The translations under genes were made by a program, and so were the position numbers. Positions 17,271 through 32,496 of a DNA stretch of 64,000 nucleotides are shown one piece after another. The DNA lies in assembly GCF_910596095.1 (NCBI RefSeq), contig NC_056535.1:1893001-1957000 (forward strand). The letters are read 5' to 3'. Source of the stretch: Thunnus maccoyii. Its lineage: Eukaryota; Chordata; Actinopteri; Scombriformes; Scombridae. Below the pieces are notes generated by a model. That model was given only the letters and a program-made list of their open reading frames with translations. It made no database searches and was not told the origin of the DNA. The stretch's first letter is position 1; each line of letters starts with the position of its first letter.

Positions 17271-17853
17271 ACCACTCAAAGCAAACACTTCAATTGCTAT
17301 CTTACTTAAGAAAAGGTACGGTGCACTCAGTGGAGATGAGAGTGGAACATCTTTACACTCATACACCACACTCACTTACTCTCATATTCAATTATAGAAG
17401 CTGTTTTGGGCACACATCTATATTCTTATCTCTCATGTTAGAGTTAGAAATGGTTTAGTAAAATACATGTTGCCCCAACATTGTATTTCTGAACACATGA
17501 ACATGAGAGGCTGTCCTCTAGACATGTAGGATCAGTTTCAGTGTCTTTGGATAAAAGGTGTTCAAAATGTGTTAGAATTTAAAGAGTATTCTGTCTGGGC
17601 AGAAAAATCCAAATCTATGTTTGACTTGTAGCATTAATGACTGGATTATTAGTAAATACTGTGTCAACAACAGCAGCTCAGTGTTCCTGGGAATTCCACT
17701 CATACTGGACCATTCTAGGAGTCACAGTTTACACCCAGTGCCAGCGCTGGGTGTCATTACTGGAAGTCATGTGACTTTATAGAGAATTGTACTTAGTTTG
17801 TTTTTTTTTTTACCACTTATTTGCCTTCGCCACAGTCTCTCCCTAACTTTAAC

Positions 17854-17856
<3 letters not shown>

Positions 17857-17900
<44 letters not shown>
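17857..17900. repeat. (AC)22 microsatellite
   Basis: Uninterrupted AC dinucleotides. Confidence 0.9.
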
Positions 17901-17902
<2 letters not shown>

Positions 17903-18209
17903 TATAGAAAACCATTTATAAATCTTGACATTAAACATGAACATTAATGACTTCACTTGGCTAAACTAAAGCTAACAGCAGTGAAGGCAGCCAATCACAG
18001 AGGAGAATCACTGATTCAGAGGAGGACATTTATGAAGAGATGAATCTTAACTGTTGATCACTGTGGAAGATATTTTTTAAAGATGCTTAATCTATTTACT
18101 ACATGTATTAAACCTTTGTATGACTTCAGTCATGTTTTTCACTCCTGCTTCAGTATGAAATATTATTTAAGCTGCCGTTTCAAGTCAAATCTTTTTTTTT
18201 TTTTTTTTT

Positions 18210-18580
18210 TACACTGAATGCTCATGCTGGAGTGATGCCAGCTCGTTGTGTAGCAGCATGCGGAGTTTCATTCAGACCGAGGGGTCTTTTTATAATTGTG
18301 TGAGCCAGCAGAGTGGTTCATCATTAACACGGTGGCCTAAAGTGAAGGAGGAGAGGACATTTCCCAGCAGGGCCAGGTCAGGTCAAAAGGATTAACCGTG
18401 GCACCGGACATCCCCAAATCAACTGATCCTCCCACAACAATGACACACTGCTTTAATGCCACTAGAAAAGAGCTGAGTGCAGCCGGAGCGTGAGGGAGAA
18501 AATGGCTCGTTGGTTTTGCAGTAACAGAAAACCAAATTTAATTTGCTTGTAATTAGCTGGACAAAGATTTACATGTTTGA
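18210..18580. promoter_or_regulatory. Enhancer-like block 3' of fezf2 (C)
   Basis: Contains AAAGGATTAACCGTGG (Otx-like), CCACAACAATGACAC (Sox-like) and TTGCTTGTAATTAGCTGG (homeodomain). A 19-base poly-T at 18192-18210 borders it. Conservation untested. Confidence 0.4.
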
Positions 18581-18927
18581 AAAAGATTGTGTTATGTGTG
18601 CTTTGATTTGTCTGCAGTGATCAGTTATATGTTTTTTTTTGTTTGTTTGTTTGCCCAAATACCTCAAATACCTCACCTTTGACCTGTCATGTACTGTCAA
18701 TTAAAAAGACAATTACATCTGATTACAAGAGCCGTGACACTGTTTACATAAAAGTTGGTAAGTATTTTTAAAAGATTTATTGTAGTAGACTTTTTACAGG
18801 CCTAAATGTGAATGATCATGTCTGAAATATCTGTTGCAGATGCAGTAAAATGTGTCAGACTTTATAAGGATGATGATAATGTTGGAATACAGTGATGGGC
18901 TCATGTGCTAAAAAAGGTTGAGAAAAG

Positions 18928-19120
18928 ATGTGACTGCAACTAATGATTCTTTTCATTATTCTGTTAATTATTACTTTTTAATTGATCAATAGTTTAGTCT
19001 GCATGAATGTTAGAAAATTGTGAAAATGCTCCTAACAGTTTTCCAAGAGTCCAAGGAGACATTTGTGCTGAATGAATGACTGAAATGATTAATCAGTTGT
19101 CAAAATTGTTGACATTTTTT
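18928..19120. repeat. Teleost GCAACTAATGATT-type interspersed repeat
   Basis: Starts GACTGCAACTAATGATTC and ends AATGATTAATCAGTTGTC, matching a very common fish dispersed repeat. Confidence 0.5.
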
Positions 19121-19539
19121 TCAGTTCAGGAGACAGTGTTGGTGTTTTAGAGGATCTTACACTGTAAGAAATGTGGCAGACAAGCAGTGACTTGCAAGTT
19201 TTGGAATGTTTTTTTTTTTGCTCATGAAACGGGTCAAGCATGAATAGAAATGCCTTTATCGTCATCCTTCCTTGCTTAGAAACACCAAAACCTGGTGGGG
19301 TCAGGCCTGCATCACCCTCCTCCTCCTCCTCCTCCACCTCCACCCAAGAAGAGAGACGGGAGATTCCCCCCTCAGCTCTTCACCCTCCAGCTACACACAG
19401 ATATGGAGGGACGGACGGACAGACGGATGGAGGTCAGAGAGTGGAGTCTTTGACAACAGATCAGCGATGAGAGTTCCCTCCCTGCTCAGTTCCCAGCAGC
19501 CCCACCACTTCCCCTTCCAGCCACAAAGCACCTCCCCGG

Positions 19540-19760
19540 GCCCACCGTGCCCTTGACATGCCAAGGCAGGCACATCCCAGGGACAAGCTTGCTCGCCGCT
19601 GTCTTTAAGACATTCTGATGAGGTTTTGGTTGAGAAAGACTCGGGGTTGACTTTGTAAAAGAATCTAAATGAGGTGCAAGTGAATGGCGCGGCTGTTCCA
19701 TTTGAATCTTGTGTGTACGGCCCGCTTCTTGAGTGGCTCATTTTCATGCATCACACCCTG
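19540..19760. promoter_or_regulatory. Possible conserved block
   Basis: Non-repetitive, moderately GC-rich sequence (CTTGACATGCCAAGGCAGG; TGAATGGCGCGGCTGTTCC) between microsatellites. Weak case. Confidence 0.22.
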
Positions 19761-19777
19761 GATTCCTCAGTGCTCAG

Positions 19778-21330
19778 CCCCCCCCCCCCCCCCCCCCCAA
19801 CCCAACACATTCACTGCTATGTTTTTAAGCCAAAGCAGGGTCACTGACACTTCTTTTCTTCATCAAACATGCAGCAGGCCTGCTCTTGATAAGAAATATA
19901 AGATGATTTCATTTCTATGTCTGTAAACATAAAGTCTCATCATTTCTAAATTCCATTGTGACCGCTTCCATCCTCCATCCTTTCAACCGCTTCTCATTTA
20001 AAGCAGGAACGGAGCCAAGGAGTGAAGTGAAGCCACTGCTCATTAACCCCTCAGTACTTTACAATGAATCCTGGAGGCTCATTGTACCAAAGGGCCAGTG
20101 CTTCCCTAACGAGGGCCAGGGGGGTTCTAACATCAGGGCCAGTCCAAGACTTTTAGGGGCCATAGAAAGATTTAGTTTGGTTTTAACTTTGCCATTGTGC
20201 TAGCATAAAATAAAAAGAAAGAAAGAAAAGCCATGAATACAGGAAAACTTTTCTTTTCCTTCATTTTCCCTTCTTTCCATTCACCCTTCTTAAAAAGTTC
20301 AGATATGAAGATGGATGGATATTAAGTATGAAGATTGTTGCTGAACATTAACATGTTAAAACTGCAATTTAAAGAATCCAACAGTTATTTTTGACTTTTT
20401 AAGCAGCTGGGATATCCTGTGTCCTACAATGCTTCAAACATTCCACCATCAACATACAACTGTTTAACACAATGTTGTCTTAACCATTTAGAAGTATCCA
20501 TGCAAGAATATTCTATATTATTAAAAAACCTTTCAATATCATGTTCATTATCATGTCCTCAGAATGTTAAACAACGTAGATCAATAAACCTTTTGTGGAA
20601 AAAAAAAAGTATGTGTGTGTGTGTGTATATATTTATATTTATATATATATATATATTTATATTTATATTTATATTTATATATATATGACTGCACAACATT
20701 TGATATGCTGCCAGGTACACAGACTGAAAATACTGATTCACTTCTCCTGTCATGCAAAGACATCTTCAAACCTCCAAACACTCAACATGTCAAGACACTG
20801 AAATGATTTCAAATATTTCTACTGCAAATTCAAAGCAGTGAGCACATTTTTCTTTTAAAAATCATTTTTCTAGTTTGTATCATGAGACAGCAGGATGCAC
20901 AGACGGAAAACACACTTTGCATTTTTTTCCCCAATTAATATATTACACTTTAAAAAATGGTCGTAAAACTGTAAAGTTGTTGGCTTTTCAATTATTTTCA
21001 TTTTGAATATATTTGATAATAAAGTTGAAGTGATGATGTTGTGTAGATATCTTACAGGTCAGTTGAAAGGAACAGACTGATATTCTCAGTCAGTATTACA
21101 GTAAATGCTCGTGTTGCTCTCCAAATGGCCCATCGCAGAGCTTGTATTAATGTTATGAGATGTTGTGGGAACGTTGTCTGCTGGCTGGTGTAGTGACACC
21201 AACTGTCACCCCTCCACCCTCTTCTAAAGAAAAAAAAAGCTTTACAACAGGGACGCTTTAATTGGAATTTCATGTGGGCTAAACTGAGGGGAAACTGATG
21301 TAAGTTAACATTTGGTAGACTTAATTGGTC
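19778..21330. other. Intergenic; poly-C and compound microsatellite
   Basis: 21-base poly-C at 19778-19798, (GAAA)n near 20216-20228, and a compound (GT)n(TA)n(TTTATA)n array at 20609-20686. No gene; open frames here are repeat shadows. Confidence 0.6.
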
Positions 21331-21680
21331 CTTTTCTTTCCCTCCTCCTCGATCGGGCACTTACGGGCTGCTGCTGAAGCTTCCCCGCTAATCTCCCATT
21401 TACAATCAATTCAATCGGCCAGACAAAAGTCCGCCTCTCTCTTTTCTTCTCTTCCTGTCTCAAACGAGCTCCTTTGTGGCCCGTAAATTGCCTGAATCCC
21501 CGGTGATCCCCCCTCGGTGGCGGAGGGAGCAAAAAGAAAGATGTCCTCATGTTGTTGACAGTTGATTAGCGCGCGCTCCCGGGCCGATCTCTCGCTCCTT
21601 TTTCCTCCCCACAGCCCCCTAATCTCCTCCGCGTGGGCGCGCACTAATTAAAGCGCCAGTTCGCCAATTAACGTGTTTGT
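21330..21680. promoter_or_regulatory. Enhancer-like block 3' of fezf2 (D)
   Basis: Dense homeodomain-type words (CCGCTAATCTCCC, GTTGATTAGCGCGCG, CACTAATTAAAGCGCC, GCCAATTAACG) in complex sequence. About 2.6-2.9 kb beyond the fezf2 stop codon. Confidence 0.42.
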
Positions 21681-21835
21681 GGATGTTGAGGCGGTTGGAG
21701 AGGTGCAGAGGGGGGAAAAAAAGTGCAGAGAAAAGGACAACCTGCTCGCCTTTAGGTTGTTTACTGCTCCGACATTGTTGTTCATGTTCCGCAGCCTGCA
21801 GGCTCTGCTGGCCTCATGTGCACACAGGCTGCTGT

Positions 21836-21840
<5 letters not shown>

Positions 21841-21886
<46 letters not shown>
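21841..21886. repeat. (TG)23 microsatellite
   Basis: Uninterrupted TG dinucleotides. Confidence 0.9.
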
Positions 21887-21887
<1 letters not shown>

Positions 21888-22343
21888 ATTGCTCTGGATA
21901 GAAGGGAAACTTGCTCCTGTCATATAGCGCAGAAACATTAGGTAGGCAACGCTCTAAATGTTGTATGAATGGAAATATGCGCTCACTCACATGTGTGCAT
22001 TTATCCGCTCTAAAGGAATGTGTGATGATCGGAGCGACGCAGAGGACGCATCTTTGTTTCTGTTCATTTAGAGGTTTATAATCCGAATTACACGTGGATT
22101 TTTTTTTAAAGCTGATGCTGATATTTCTGGGGTTAATATTTTTCACATTTGGACTCAACTTGAGAGATGAGTAGCCTGTTTATTTAGAGGATTATTGTGG
22201 AGAAAGCGCTTGAATCATTCAGTCGGAAGATAACATTTTCAGAAATGTATGTTTTATAATTTAACAGTTGAATTAATCAAGAAAAATGAAACAGTTGTCG
22301 TGTTTGTTGGTTATGGTAAAACAACAATAAAAGCATGCAGTGC

Positions 22344-22361
22344 GGGGGGGGGGGGGGGGGG
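22344..22361. repeat. Poly-G tract, 18 bases
   Basis: Uninterrupted G run; a possible G-quadruplex former. Confidence 0.9.
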
Positions 22362-22535
22362 CTCCCGGTCATGCGGATAATCTAATAGATGACTTTATTC
22401 TACAAATAAAAATCACTTTATGAAACTTTGCAAATCAATGTTTCTCATCTCATCGTCCGTTCAGATCTCATTATCACTTCCATCCAGTGAAAACCTCGCA
22501 TCTCCAGATTGTCGGATTGAACAGCTTTGTTGAAG

Positions 22536-22561
22536 CCCCCCCCCCCCCCCCCCCCCCCCCC
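22536..22561. repeat. Poly-C tract, 26 bases
   Basis: Longest homopolymer of the window, 105 bp before the longest (TG)n. Confidence 0.9.
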
Positions 22562-22664
22562 TCAAAGGCTTTCATCAGACCAAGAGGTTACAGGCTTTTG
22601 TTAACAATTGTAATTTGAATTTGTCCACGAGCCCTATCGGCTGTTTTATTCAAGTTTCCAGCTC

Positions 22665-22666
<2 letters not shown>

Positions 22667-22751
<85 letters not shown>
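22667..22751. repeat. (TG)42 microsatellite
   Basis: About 84 bases of uninterrupted TG, a potential Z-DNA former, next to enhancer-like block E. Confidence 0.9.
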
Positions 22752-22752
<1 letters not shown>

Positions 22753-22769
22753 TGGTGCAGACTGATGAA

Positions 22770-23210
22770 ATAGGTGAGCAGGGCATTCATCATTCATCTG
22801 GCAATATTAGCCCTGTCAGGCTGCTGCAGGCCTGGCCGGCCCGGCTGAGCGCTAATTGGCTGTTAATAGAAAGAGCGCCATTTGGGAGCACGGACCTGCC
22901 TCTCGACAGAATGTGTGCAGGGATAATATTGTTCCAGGAGCCGTGCGGAGAATAACTTGTGCTCTATTAACGCGGAGGCCTGGATGAGGAGCTGCGGCCT
23001 GAGTGCTCTATTATCTCCTGTTCTGATGAGCGGCTCCGGATGCGCGCCCGCCCCCCTTCACAATCAGGCCTCCCGAGGCCGTTTAGCTGGTTAATGTAAT
23101 TCGCTTTCAAGGGTCCATGTTATCTCTGATCATTTGCGCCATTACGCCGGAGTCAAGTGTAAATGCTGCATTATTAAGATCGTGTCTGTCAATAAATGCT
23201 GAGGCGAAGT
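22770..23210. promoter_or_regulatory. Enhancer-like block 3' of fezf2 (E)
   Basis: The strongest enhancer-like block of the 3' flank: GAGCGCTAATTGGCTGTTAA, GCTCTATTAACGCGG, GCTCTATTATCTCC, GCTGGTTAATGTAATTCG and CTGCATTATTAAGATCG within 440 bp of otherwise complex GC-richer sequence. About 1.0-1.4 kb from the fezf2 stop. Conservation untested. Confidence 0.48.
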
Positions 23211-24100
23211 GGCTGCAGAGTATACAGTAGAACCAGGCTGAGTCTATATGTGTGTTTCTAACTAAACACACACTAACTTTACAGCATATTCATCATAGGC
23301 TAATATATATATATGCTTTAAATAGTGAGAGCATGACATGAGGAATTCATCCTGGCATTCACCTGTCAAATAGATTTGATCATAATGTATCATGTGACAT
23401 GTGTGAGGTGTGTAGTTTATTGGTCCTGAGGTTCAAAACACAACAAATCTAATAAAACAAATAAAGCAAGAAAAATACCACCTACAAAACAAATCAACAA
23501 CAAATGTGAAGAAATTCACAACTGTTTATCAATTTCACTTTTTTAAACGTTGCTGTTTTGATTTGTTTTTAATCATCTTTTGCTTCCTGACATGCACTTT
23601 CCTTTTTATTTCATTTAAATTGCATTTTTTCTTTTTCAGCCAAGTGTTATTTGTTGATTTGTTTAGAGTGTTCTGCACCTCAGGACCACAGCAGTCAACT
23701 AAACCACACACATAGACAAATACAAATAAACTTACTCCAAAAACAACTTTCATCATATCCTTCAGTTTTATTTTCAAATGCCTTCAAAAAAATGGAAACA
23801 ACATGGCTCAAACATTCAGTTTTCATTATAAGTTATAACTTATTTATTCACATTAACATTTTTTCTGTGAAATGCACAACATACGAAGGTGCTCCCCAGA
23901 CAATTCACATTTTAAATAACATTTTTTTTTTTATTTCCATAACCTATTATTTACAGTTCCATCATGGAGACAGATCAGTTCTCCCTGTGTGATGCTTGTA
24001 ACGGCCACTCAGGAAGAAGTTCTAACTGGACAGAGAAATCCCTATAATGTTCCTACAGTATGGGACCAAGTGTTAAGTGTATGATGTTGTTCTGGCCTGT
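23211..24100. other. fezf2 3' flank
   Basis: A/T-rich; may contain the distal fezf2 3'UTR. No gene recognised. Confidence 0.5.
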
Positions 24101-24102
24101 TC

Positions 24103-24108
24103 TTTATT
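24103..24108 (-). terminator. Candidate polyadenylation signal of fezf2
   Basis: AATAAA on the minus strand about 110 bp after the stop codon. Further AT-rich candidates occur down to about 23840, so the true 3'UTR may be longer. Confidence 0.35.
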
Positions 24109-24219
24109 CCTAACTGAAGGAAAACTCTTCAGCATGGCTACAAATGCAGGAGCAGTCTTTTTTTGAGGCCTCTCACAGTCTGAGGTGGAGTAATGAAAGG
24201 AGGGGAACGGCAGCGCGGC

Positions 24220-28095
<3,876 letters not shown>

Positions 28096-28103
28096 TTTGT
28101 TGG

Positions 28104-28128
28104 TGTTGTTGTTGTTGTTGTTGTTGTT
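28104..28128 (-). repeat. (AAC)8 repeat in the fezf2 5'UTR
   Basis: Eight AAC units in the sense strand ending a few bases before the ATG. Unstructured CAA-type leaders favour scanning and initiation (established knowledge); whether this matters here is inference. Confidence 0.8.
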
Positions 28129-28217
28129 TTCTTTACAGCAAAAGCAGAACTTGGTGTGAGCAACTCCCGGGTTATAGTCCGACCCGCTCCTCCAGCTGCC
28201 CCGCGTCTTTTCACTCT

Positions 28218-28527
28218 CCTGAGCTTCCAGCAGAAAAGACAGGAGGACACATCAGTTTAATAAGCACCTTGCTGTCACAGTGTCACGCATTTGCATTCAA
28301 ATGGCCATCCCTCCCGCAACAATAGCATCCAGGGGTGATGGATTAATGCTCATTAACTAGTGCACACAAAATTAACAGGACATTACAGAGCTCGTTAGGG
28401 AGAAGAAGAAGAAGACGGGAGGAAAAAACAAAAAAACAAAACAAAAAGACAAACAAATGTTGCAGTCGGAGCTCCTGGAGAATGTGAGAGAATAAAAGTT
28501 GAGTCAGTGTTGGAGTTGAAGTTTACC
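28218..28527 (-). other. Probable fezf2 5'UTR intron
   Basis: On the minus strand a strong donor (GAG then GTAAAC, exon end at 28527) and a pyrimidine-rich acceptor ending CAG near 28219 suggest an intron inside the 5'UTR. Vertebrate FEZF2 genes have a noncoding first exon, so this is plausible, but the borders are inferred. Confidence 0.5.
28250..28400. promoter_or_regulatory. POU/SOX/homeodomain site cluster in the fezf2 5' region
   Basis: A perfect octamer ATTTGCAT at 28289-28296, an ACAAT SOX core at 28319-28323, and GGATTAATG plus CATTAACTAG at 28340-28360. It lies inside the inferred 5'UTR intron, about 200 bp from the start codon. Confidence 0.45.
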
Positions 28528-28719
28528 TCTTGAATGGTCAGATGGGTGTAAAGAAACAAGCCGACTGCTCTCTGTCACATGTTGGCAGCGCCCGCCCCTC
28601 CTCAGCGCGGATCACTGTCTCCTGACATCAGCGGGCACCCAAACTCTTAACTGGGTGACAGGGAGACGCCCTCATCAACCTGCACGCCCTCACACTAACT
28701 ATAGAGGGGGGTGGCACGG

Positions 28720-28726
28720 TTATATA
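28720..28726 (-). promoter_or_regulatory. Candidate TATA box of fezf2
   Basis: TATATAA on the minus strand, about 190 bp upstream of the inferred noncoding exon end at 28527. It predicts a transcription start near 28690. A GC box (CCGCCCC on the plus strand near 28590) lies just inside the transcribed side. Confidence 0.45.
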
Positions 28727-29339
28727 GGCTACCATATGTCATCCGAGACATAAATATGAAAGCAGTTCCCCCGAAAAAACTGAAAATATTATGATCACAA
28801 TTGTGTTTTAATCATTTAACATGTAGACTGAAGACGTTGTGTAAGTCTGCTGCTTTCATTCACACAGTAATCTTTTTTTTTTTTCAGTTTTGGAATTTTT
28901 TTTTTCAGCAGAAAGCTGCTAATCCTCAGAGATGGGGTCCCTCCTTTTTCCACGCCGGCTTATACTTACTTACTATTTGTATAAATTCGAGGACGTCCAA
29001 TTTCCACCTGTTTAAGAGCAGAGACTCCCTTTGGATCCTATTAAACGTTGTTCCTCCTTCCCTCTATTCAAAAGAAGCAATTTTCCAGAGCGATTCAAGG
29101 CTCAACTCAGCGCAGGGAGGGAAAAAAAGAAAGAAAAAACACAAGCTCTTTCACTTTTAGCCACTAAAGCACTGCGTGAACCTGGTTTTGTGTTTTTTTT
29201 CCTCCTGAAATAGAGGGACGGATTAAAGAGGGAGAGAGGAAAAAGAAAAGACTTAGCTTGGCCAGAGGTATACAAGGACAAATGAAAAGAGAGGCTTTTT
29301 TCCTTCTAAAGAGGCATACAAGAAGTTTGCTGGAATCCA

Positions 29340-29610
29340 CAGTGTTGTGTGGGAGTTACAATGAGCAGCAGCCTCTCTTCTATTTGCCACAAGGGCCGTG
29401 TTGAATTCATGTGTTTACAGGCCATTTTACCTGAGAGACTCCCGACAAGTGAGCCGGAGAAAGGAGGCGGTAATGTGTAATGCAGGGAGAGTTCATACAG
29501 CGCGTCCGCACAGGACGAGGCAGGGCGGGGGGAATAAAAGAGGGGTCACAGGGGGGAGCAATATGGACAAAATGAGTATTGCGATAATTATCATAGAATT
29601 ACCTTCATAG
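29340..29610. promoter_or_regulatory. Enhancer-like block upstream of fezf2
   Basis: About 650-900 bp upstream of the candidate TATA box. Complex sequence with GAGGCGGTAATGTGTAATGC, GGAATAAAAGAGG and TTGCGATAATTATCATAG. Conservation untested. Confidence 0.38.
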
Positions 29611-29619
29611 ATCTGAGAT

Positions 29620-30030
29620 GATATGTTTCATTCAACATCGTTCATTTTTATTGAGTGTTTGAATATAAAAACCACTTCGAGCTGAACATATTCTCCAGTG
29701 TTTCATATGATATGCTTTGACAGCTTTTGATAAAACTCATTTAGACATTTTTTTTTTTGTTCAACCATCCTCATATTTCCATATGAGAATTTTATCAACA
29801 AGGTATTAGCCGTTTGGGTCATTATGAAACCTTCATCTCTGTGTTCAAAACATAATATGATCAAATAATATGATATGATAATATGAGGGAAAATTCACAT
29901 GTTACAGAAGTACAAGTCTGAAGAGGTAAGAAACTGATAATGATCTAAAATAATAAATACAGCAAAATAAGAATGAAATACTCAGTCTATATACATGACA
30001 TGACGAGCATTAGGAAGTCATCAACACCCT
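29620..30030. other. No feature recognised
   Basis: A/T-rich sequence upstream of fezf2. Confidence 0.5.
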
Positions 30031-30480
30031 ACATAAAGGATTTATAAGTGGTAATGAATGGCTTTATTAATGCTTAATGAAGCATTTACTTCATGTTTTA
30101 GAGAGCAGTTGTGAGCCATTAGGAAGAACAACTTTTGAGTTGCCTGCTTGTGAAAAATCTTTCTGGCTTTTAATTCAACAGAAGGAGCATTTAACCACTG
30201 AGCTTCTAAGAAAGAGTTGCAGACCAAAATCCATTTATTATTACAATTTTACAGCTGCAGATTGGGTGATTTATTAGAGAAATGAGAAACCTGTGAGCAT
30301 TTAAACCAACATTTATAACTACATGAGGCTCATCACATGCCAAGGGACTTTTCACATTTTGGCAACCCAAAACATGATCTTATTAATAGCTTCTAACTGA
30401 TGTGTAAAGCATTCATAAAATATTTATTAAGCATTAATAAAGTCATTAGTCATGATTGAAGTTATTAGAAAGTGGTATCA
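30030..30480. mobile_element. Nonautonomous DNA element with inverted repeats
   Basis: CTTTATTAATGCTTAATGAA near 30062 is mirrored by its inverted form near 30424-30442 (ATTAAGCATTAATAAAG), and flanking words (GGTAATGAATG versus inverted GACTAATGACT) agree too. No coding capacity. Confidence 0.55.
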
Positions 30481-32490
30481 AATATTCAGTCTGTATTAGC
30501 AGGAGCTGTGGTGCAGGGGAGGAACTGGTTATAATTCAAAGTCAAGTTCCTGTAAAGTTCATGTATCTGCAGTGTTGCTGTGTAGTAAAAGATGTAGATC
30601 CCCCAACAGTCTCTCACTGCATGTTCTAACATTCAGCCAAGACCAATAGAGGCCTATATACACAGAAGATTGTTTTGTTTTTAATTCATTTTTATTCTTT
30701 AGGAGCTTTTCTAACTTTTGAAACCCTCACTTTCCACTTATCACTTTTTTTTTTAACTTGATTAAAATTATCTCACACTTTAGAGTGAATTATTCAAAGC
30801 CACTACATGTGTTTTTAGTGACTGTCCCATTCCAGCAAATTGAAATATTATATATGTTTTTTGTATCATTTTACTGTATACATATTTACCCATAATTCAG
30901 GTTCGCTTCTGACACAGTTGGTATTTTTAGGGGTCTAGGCATCAAAGCTTCACTACTGGAACCATATTGTTTTTGGATTTTGCAGTCGTCACCAGAATTT
31001 AAAATAATGTTCTGTGAGTTTGAACATGATTGGCAGCACCACATGAGTGTAAAAATGCACACACCTGTAAACCCAGCAGAGTTCAAGAGGCTATCAGCGT
31101 CTCTTGGTTGTTGAGGTTTTTGTAGAACAGTTTCATGTATTTAGTACAGAGAGATATTGAATAAAGTGTCATTCTGCTGCTGATACACAGGTTTCTCTTA
31201 GGAAGAGTCCCCTTCTGTTTTTAATCACTGATGTTGAAGATGGAGGAAGGTGATGATTTACCTCAAGCCCTACAGACTTAGCCCAGCATGTTGCCATCCT
31301 ATAACACTAGTTTTCCTGGTAATAACCTTAAAAAACGTCCCTACTCTGTTTTGTTTGACACCTGCATCTCAGCATGGAAGGATTAATGTCTGTTGTCTGT
31401 GTGCTACTCATATGTAAATGGGGCAAAAATACTCTAATTTGAGTTTATTCAGGCACAATTGGCAGCTCATCCACACAATAAACATTGATCCTATTGCTGT
31501 AACCCAGTCTCCCCTATTCAGCTCCAACAGCAATTAGCTCAAGCATTGATTTTAAGGGACTCTTGCTTCTTGCCTGCAGGCATGCGAGAGCCACAGAGAC
31601 TGGCTGGATGTGGCAAACCTTCTCTCTACAATGTTATGGTTTTGGTTTTTTTCAGCACTGTGTTTTTTCAAACTCATTTTTTGATAGTATTAGGTTTTAT
31701 TTCTTTTAGGTCTGTAACATTAGGTTTTATTTTGTTTCATTTAATGTATTATTTATTAGGTCTGTATCTGTCTGTTGGAATGAAAAATCCCTGTTTCTTC
31801 ATTTAGAAGGCTGATGTGAATGATTTTTCCCACTTGGCTGTTCATATTTATGGTTTGTATGATAATAAGTGAATGAGGCACAAACACTGAGGCTAACAGG
31901 CACTGAGATGAATCAAAATGAATACAAACTCACATATCCACTGTGCAAATTACAAACCTTTTAAGTTTTTTGTTTTCTCTCTGTCAACATTTTGTTGTTC
32001 GCTTCAACTTGCCAGCCGGAGGATAAAGGTCATGCTGGGGTCAGAGATGAAGCAGGCCAGCTAGGTAGGCTAGTATTTTTGTGGAGCACAGTAACGAAAA
32101 CAACCAAAAGAAAAGTAAGAACATGAAACGAATAAAATAGCCTGCTAAACTGACCGGACTGACTTTTCACTGATAATTCAGTGGAGTTCACTCAAGCAGA
32201 ACTCTGGCTAAATAACGTTAACGGCAGCTGCTTCAATATGGATTTTACTGACCGGACTTACTGCTACTCTGCCTGTGGACATCTAGAATACATCAAACCT
32301 GAAAGGTGAAGACCTCCATGTGTTATAGTTGTATGGATATTATTTGGCTTTTTGCTGAGTGTTATATTGCAGACTGTTGAATGTGTTGAATGACGGTGTG
32401 TCTTCTGTAGCCCACTTAAAGCTGTGGATAGGTTCAGTGGGTGTTGGACAGTGTGTCTTTTGTGTTGCGATATATGTCACACTTGTTGCG
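30481..32490. other. Gene desert, nothing recognised
   Basis: A/T-rich. The 86-codon frame at 31546-31806 is Phe/Leu-rich and has no domain. Confidence 0.5.
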
Positions 32491-32496
32491 TGTAAT

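Noticed and set aside
17857..22751. Regular repeats considered as CRISPR-like or satellite arrays
   Set aside because: They are simple dinucleotide and homopolymer tracts without spacers, in a vertebrate genome.
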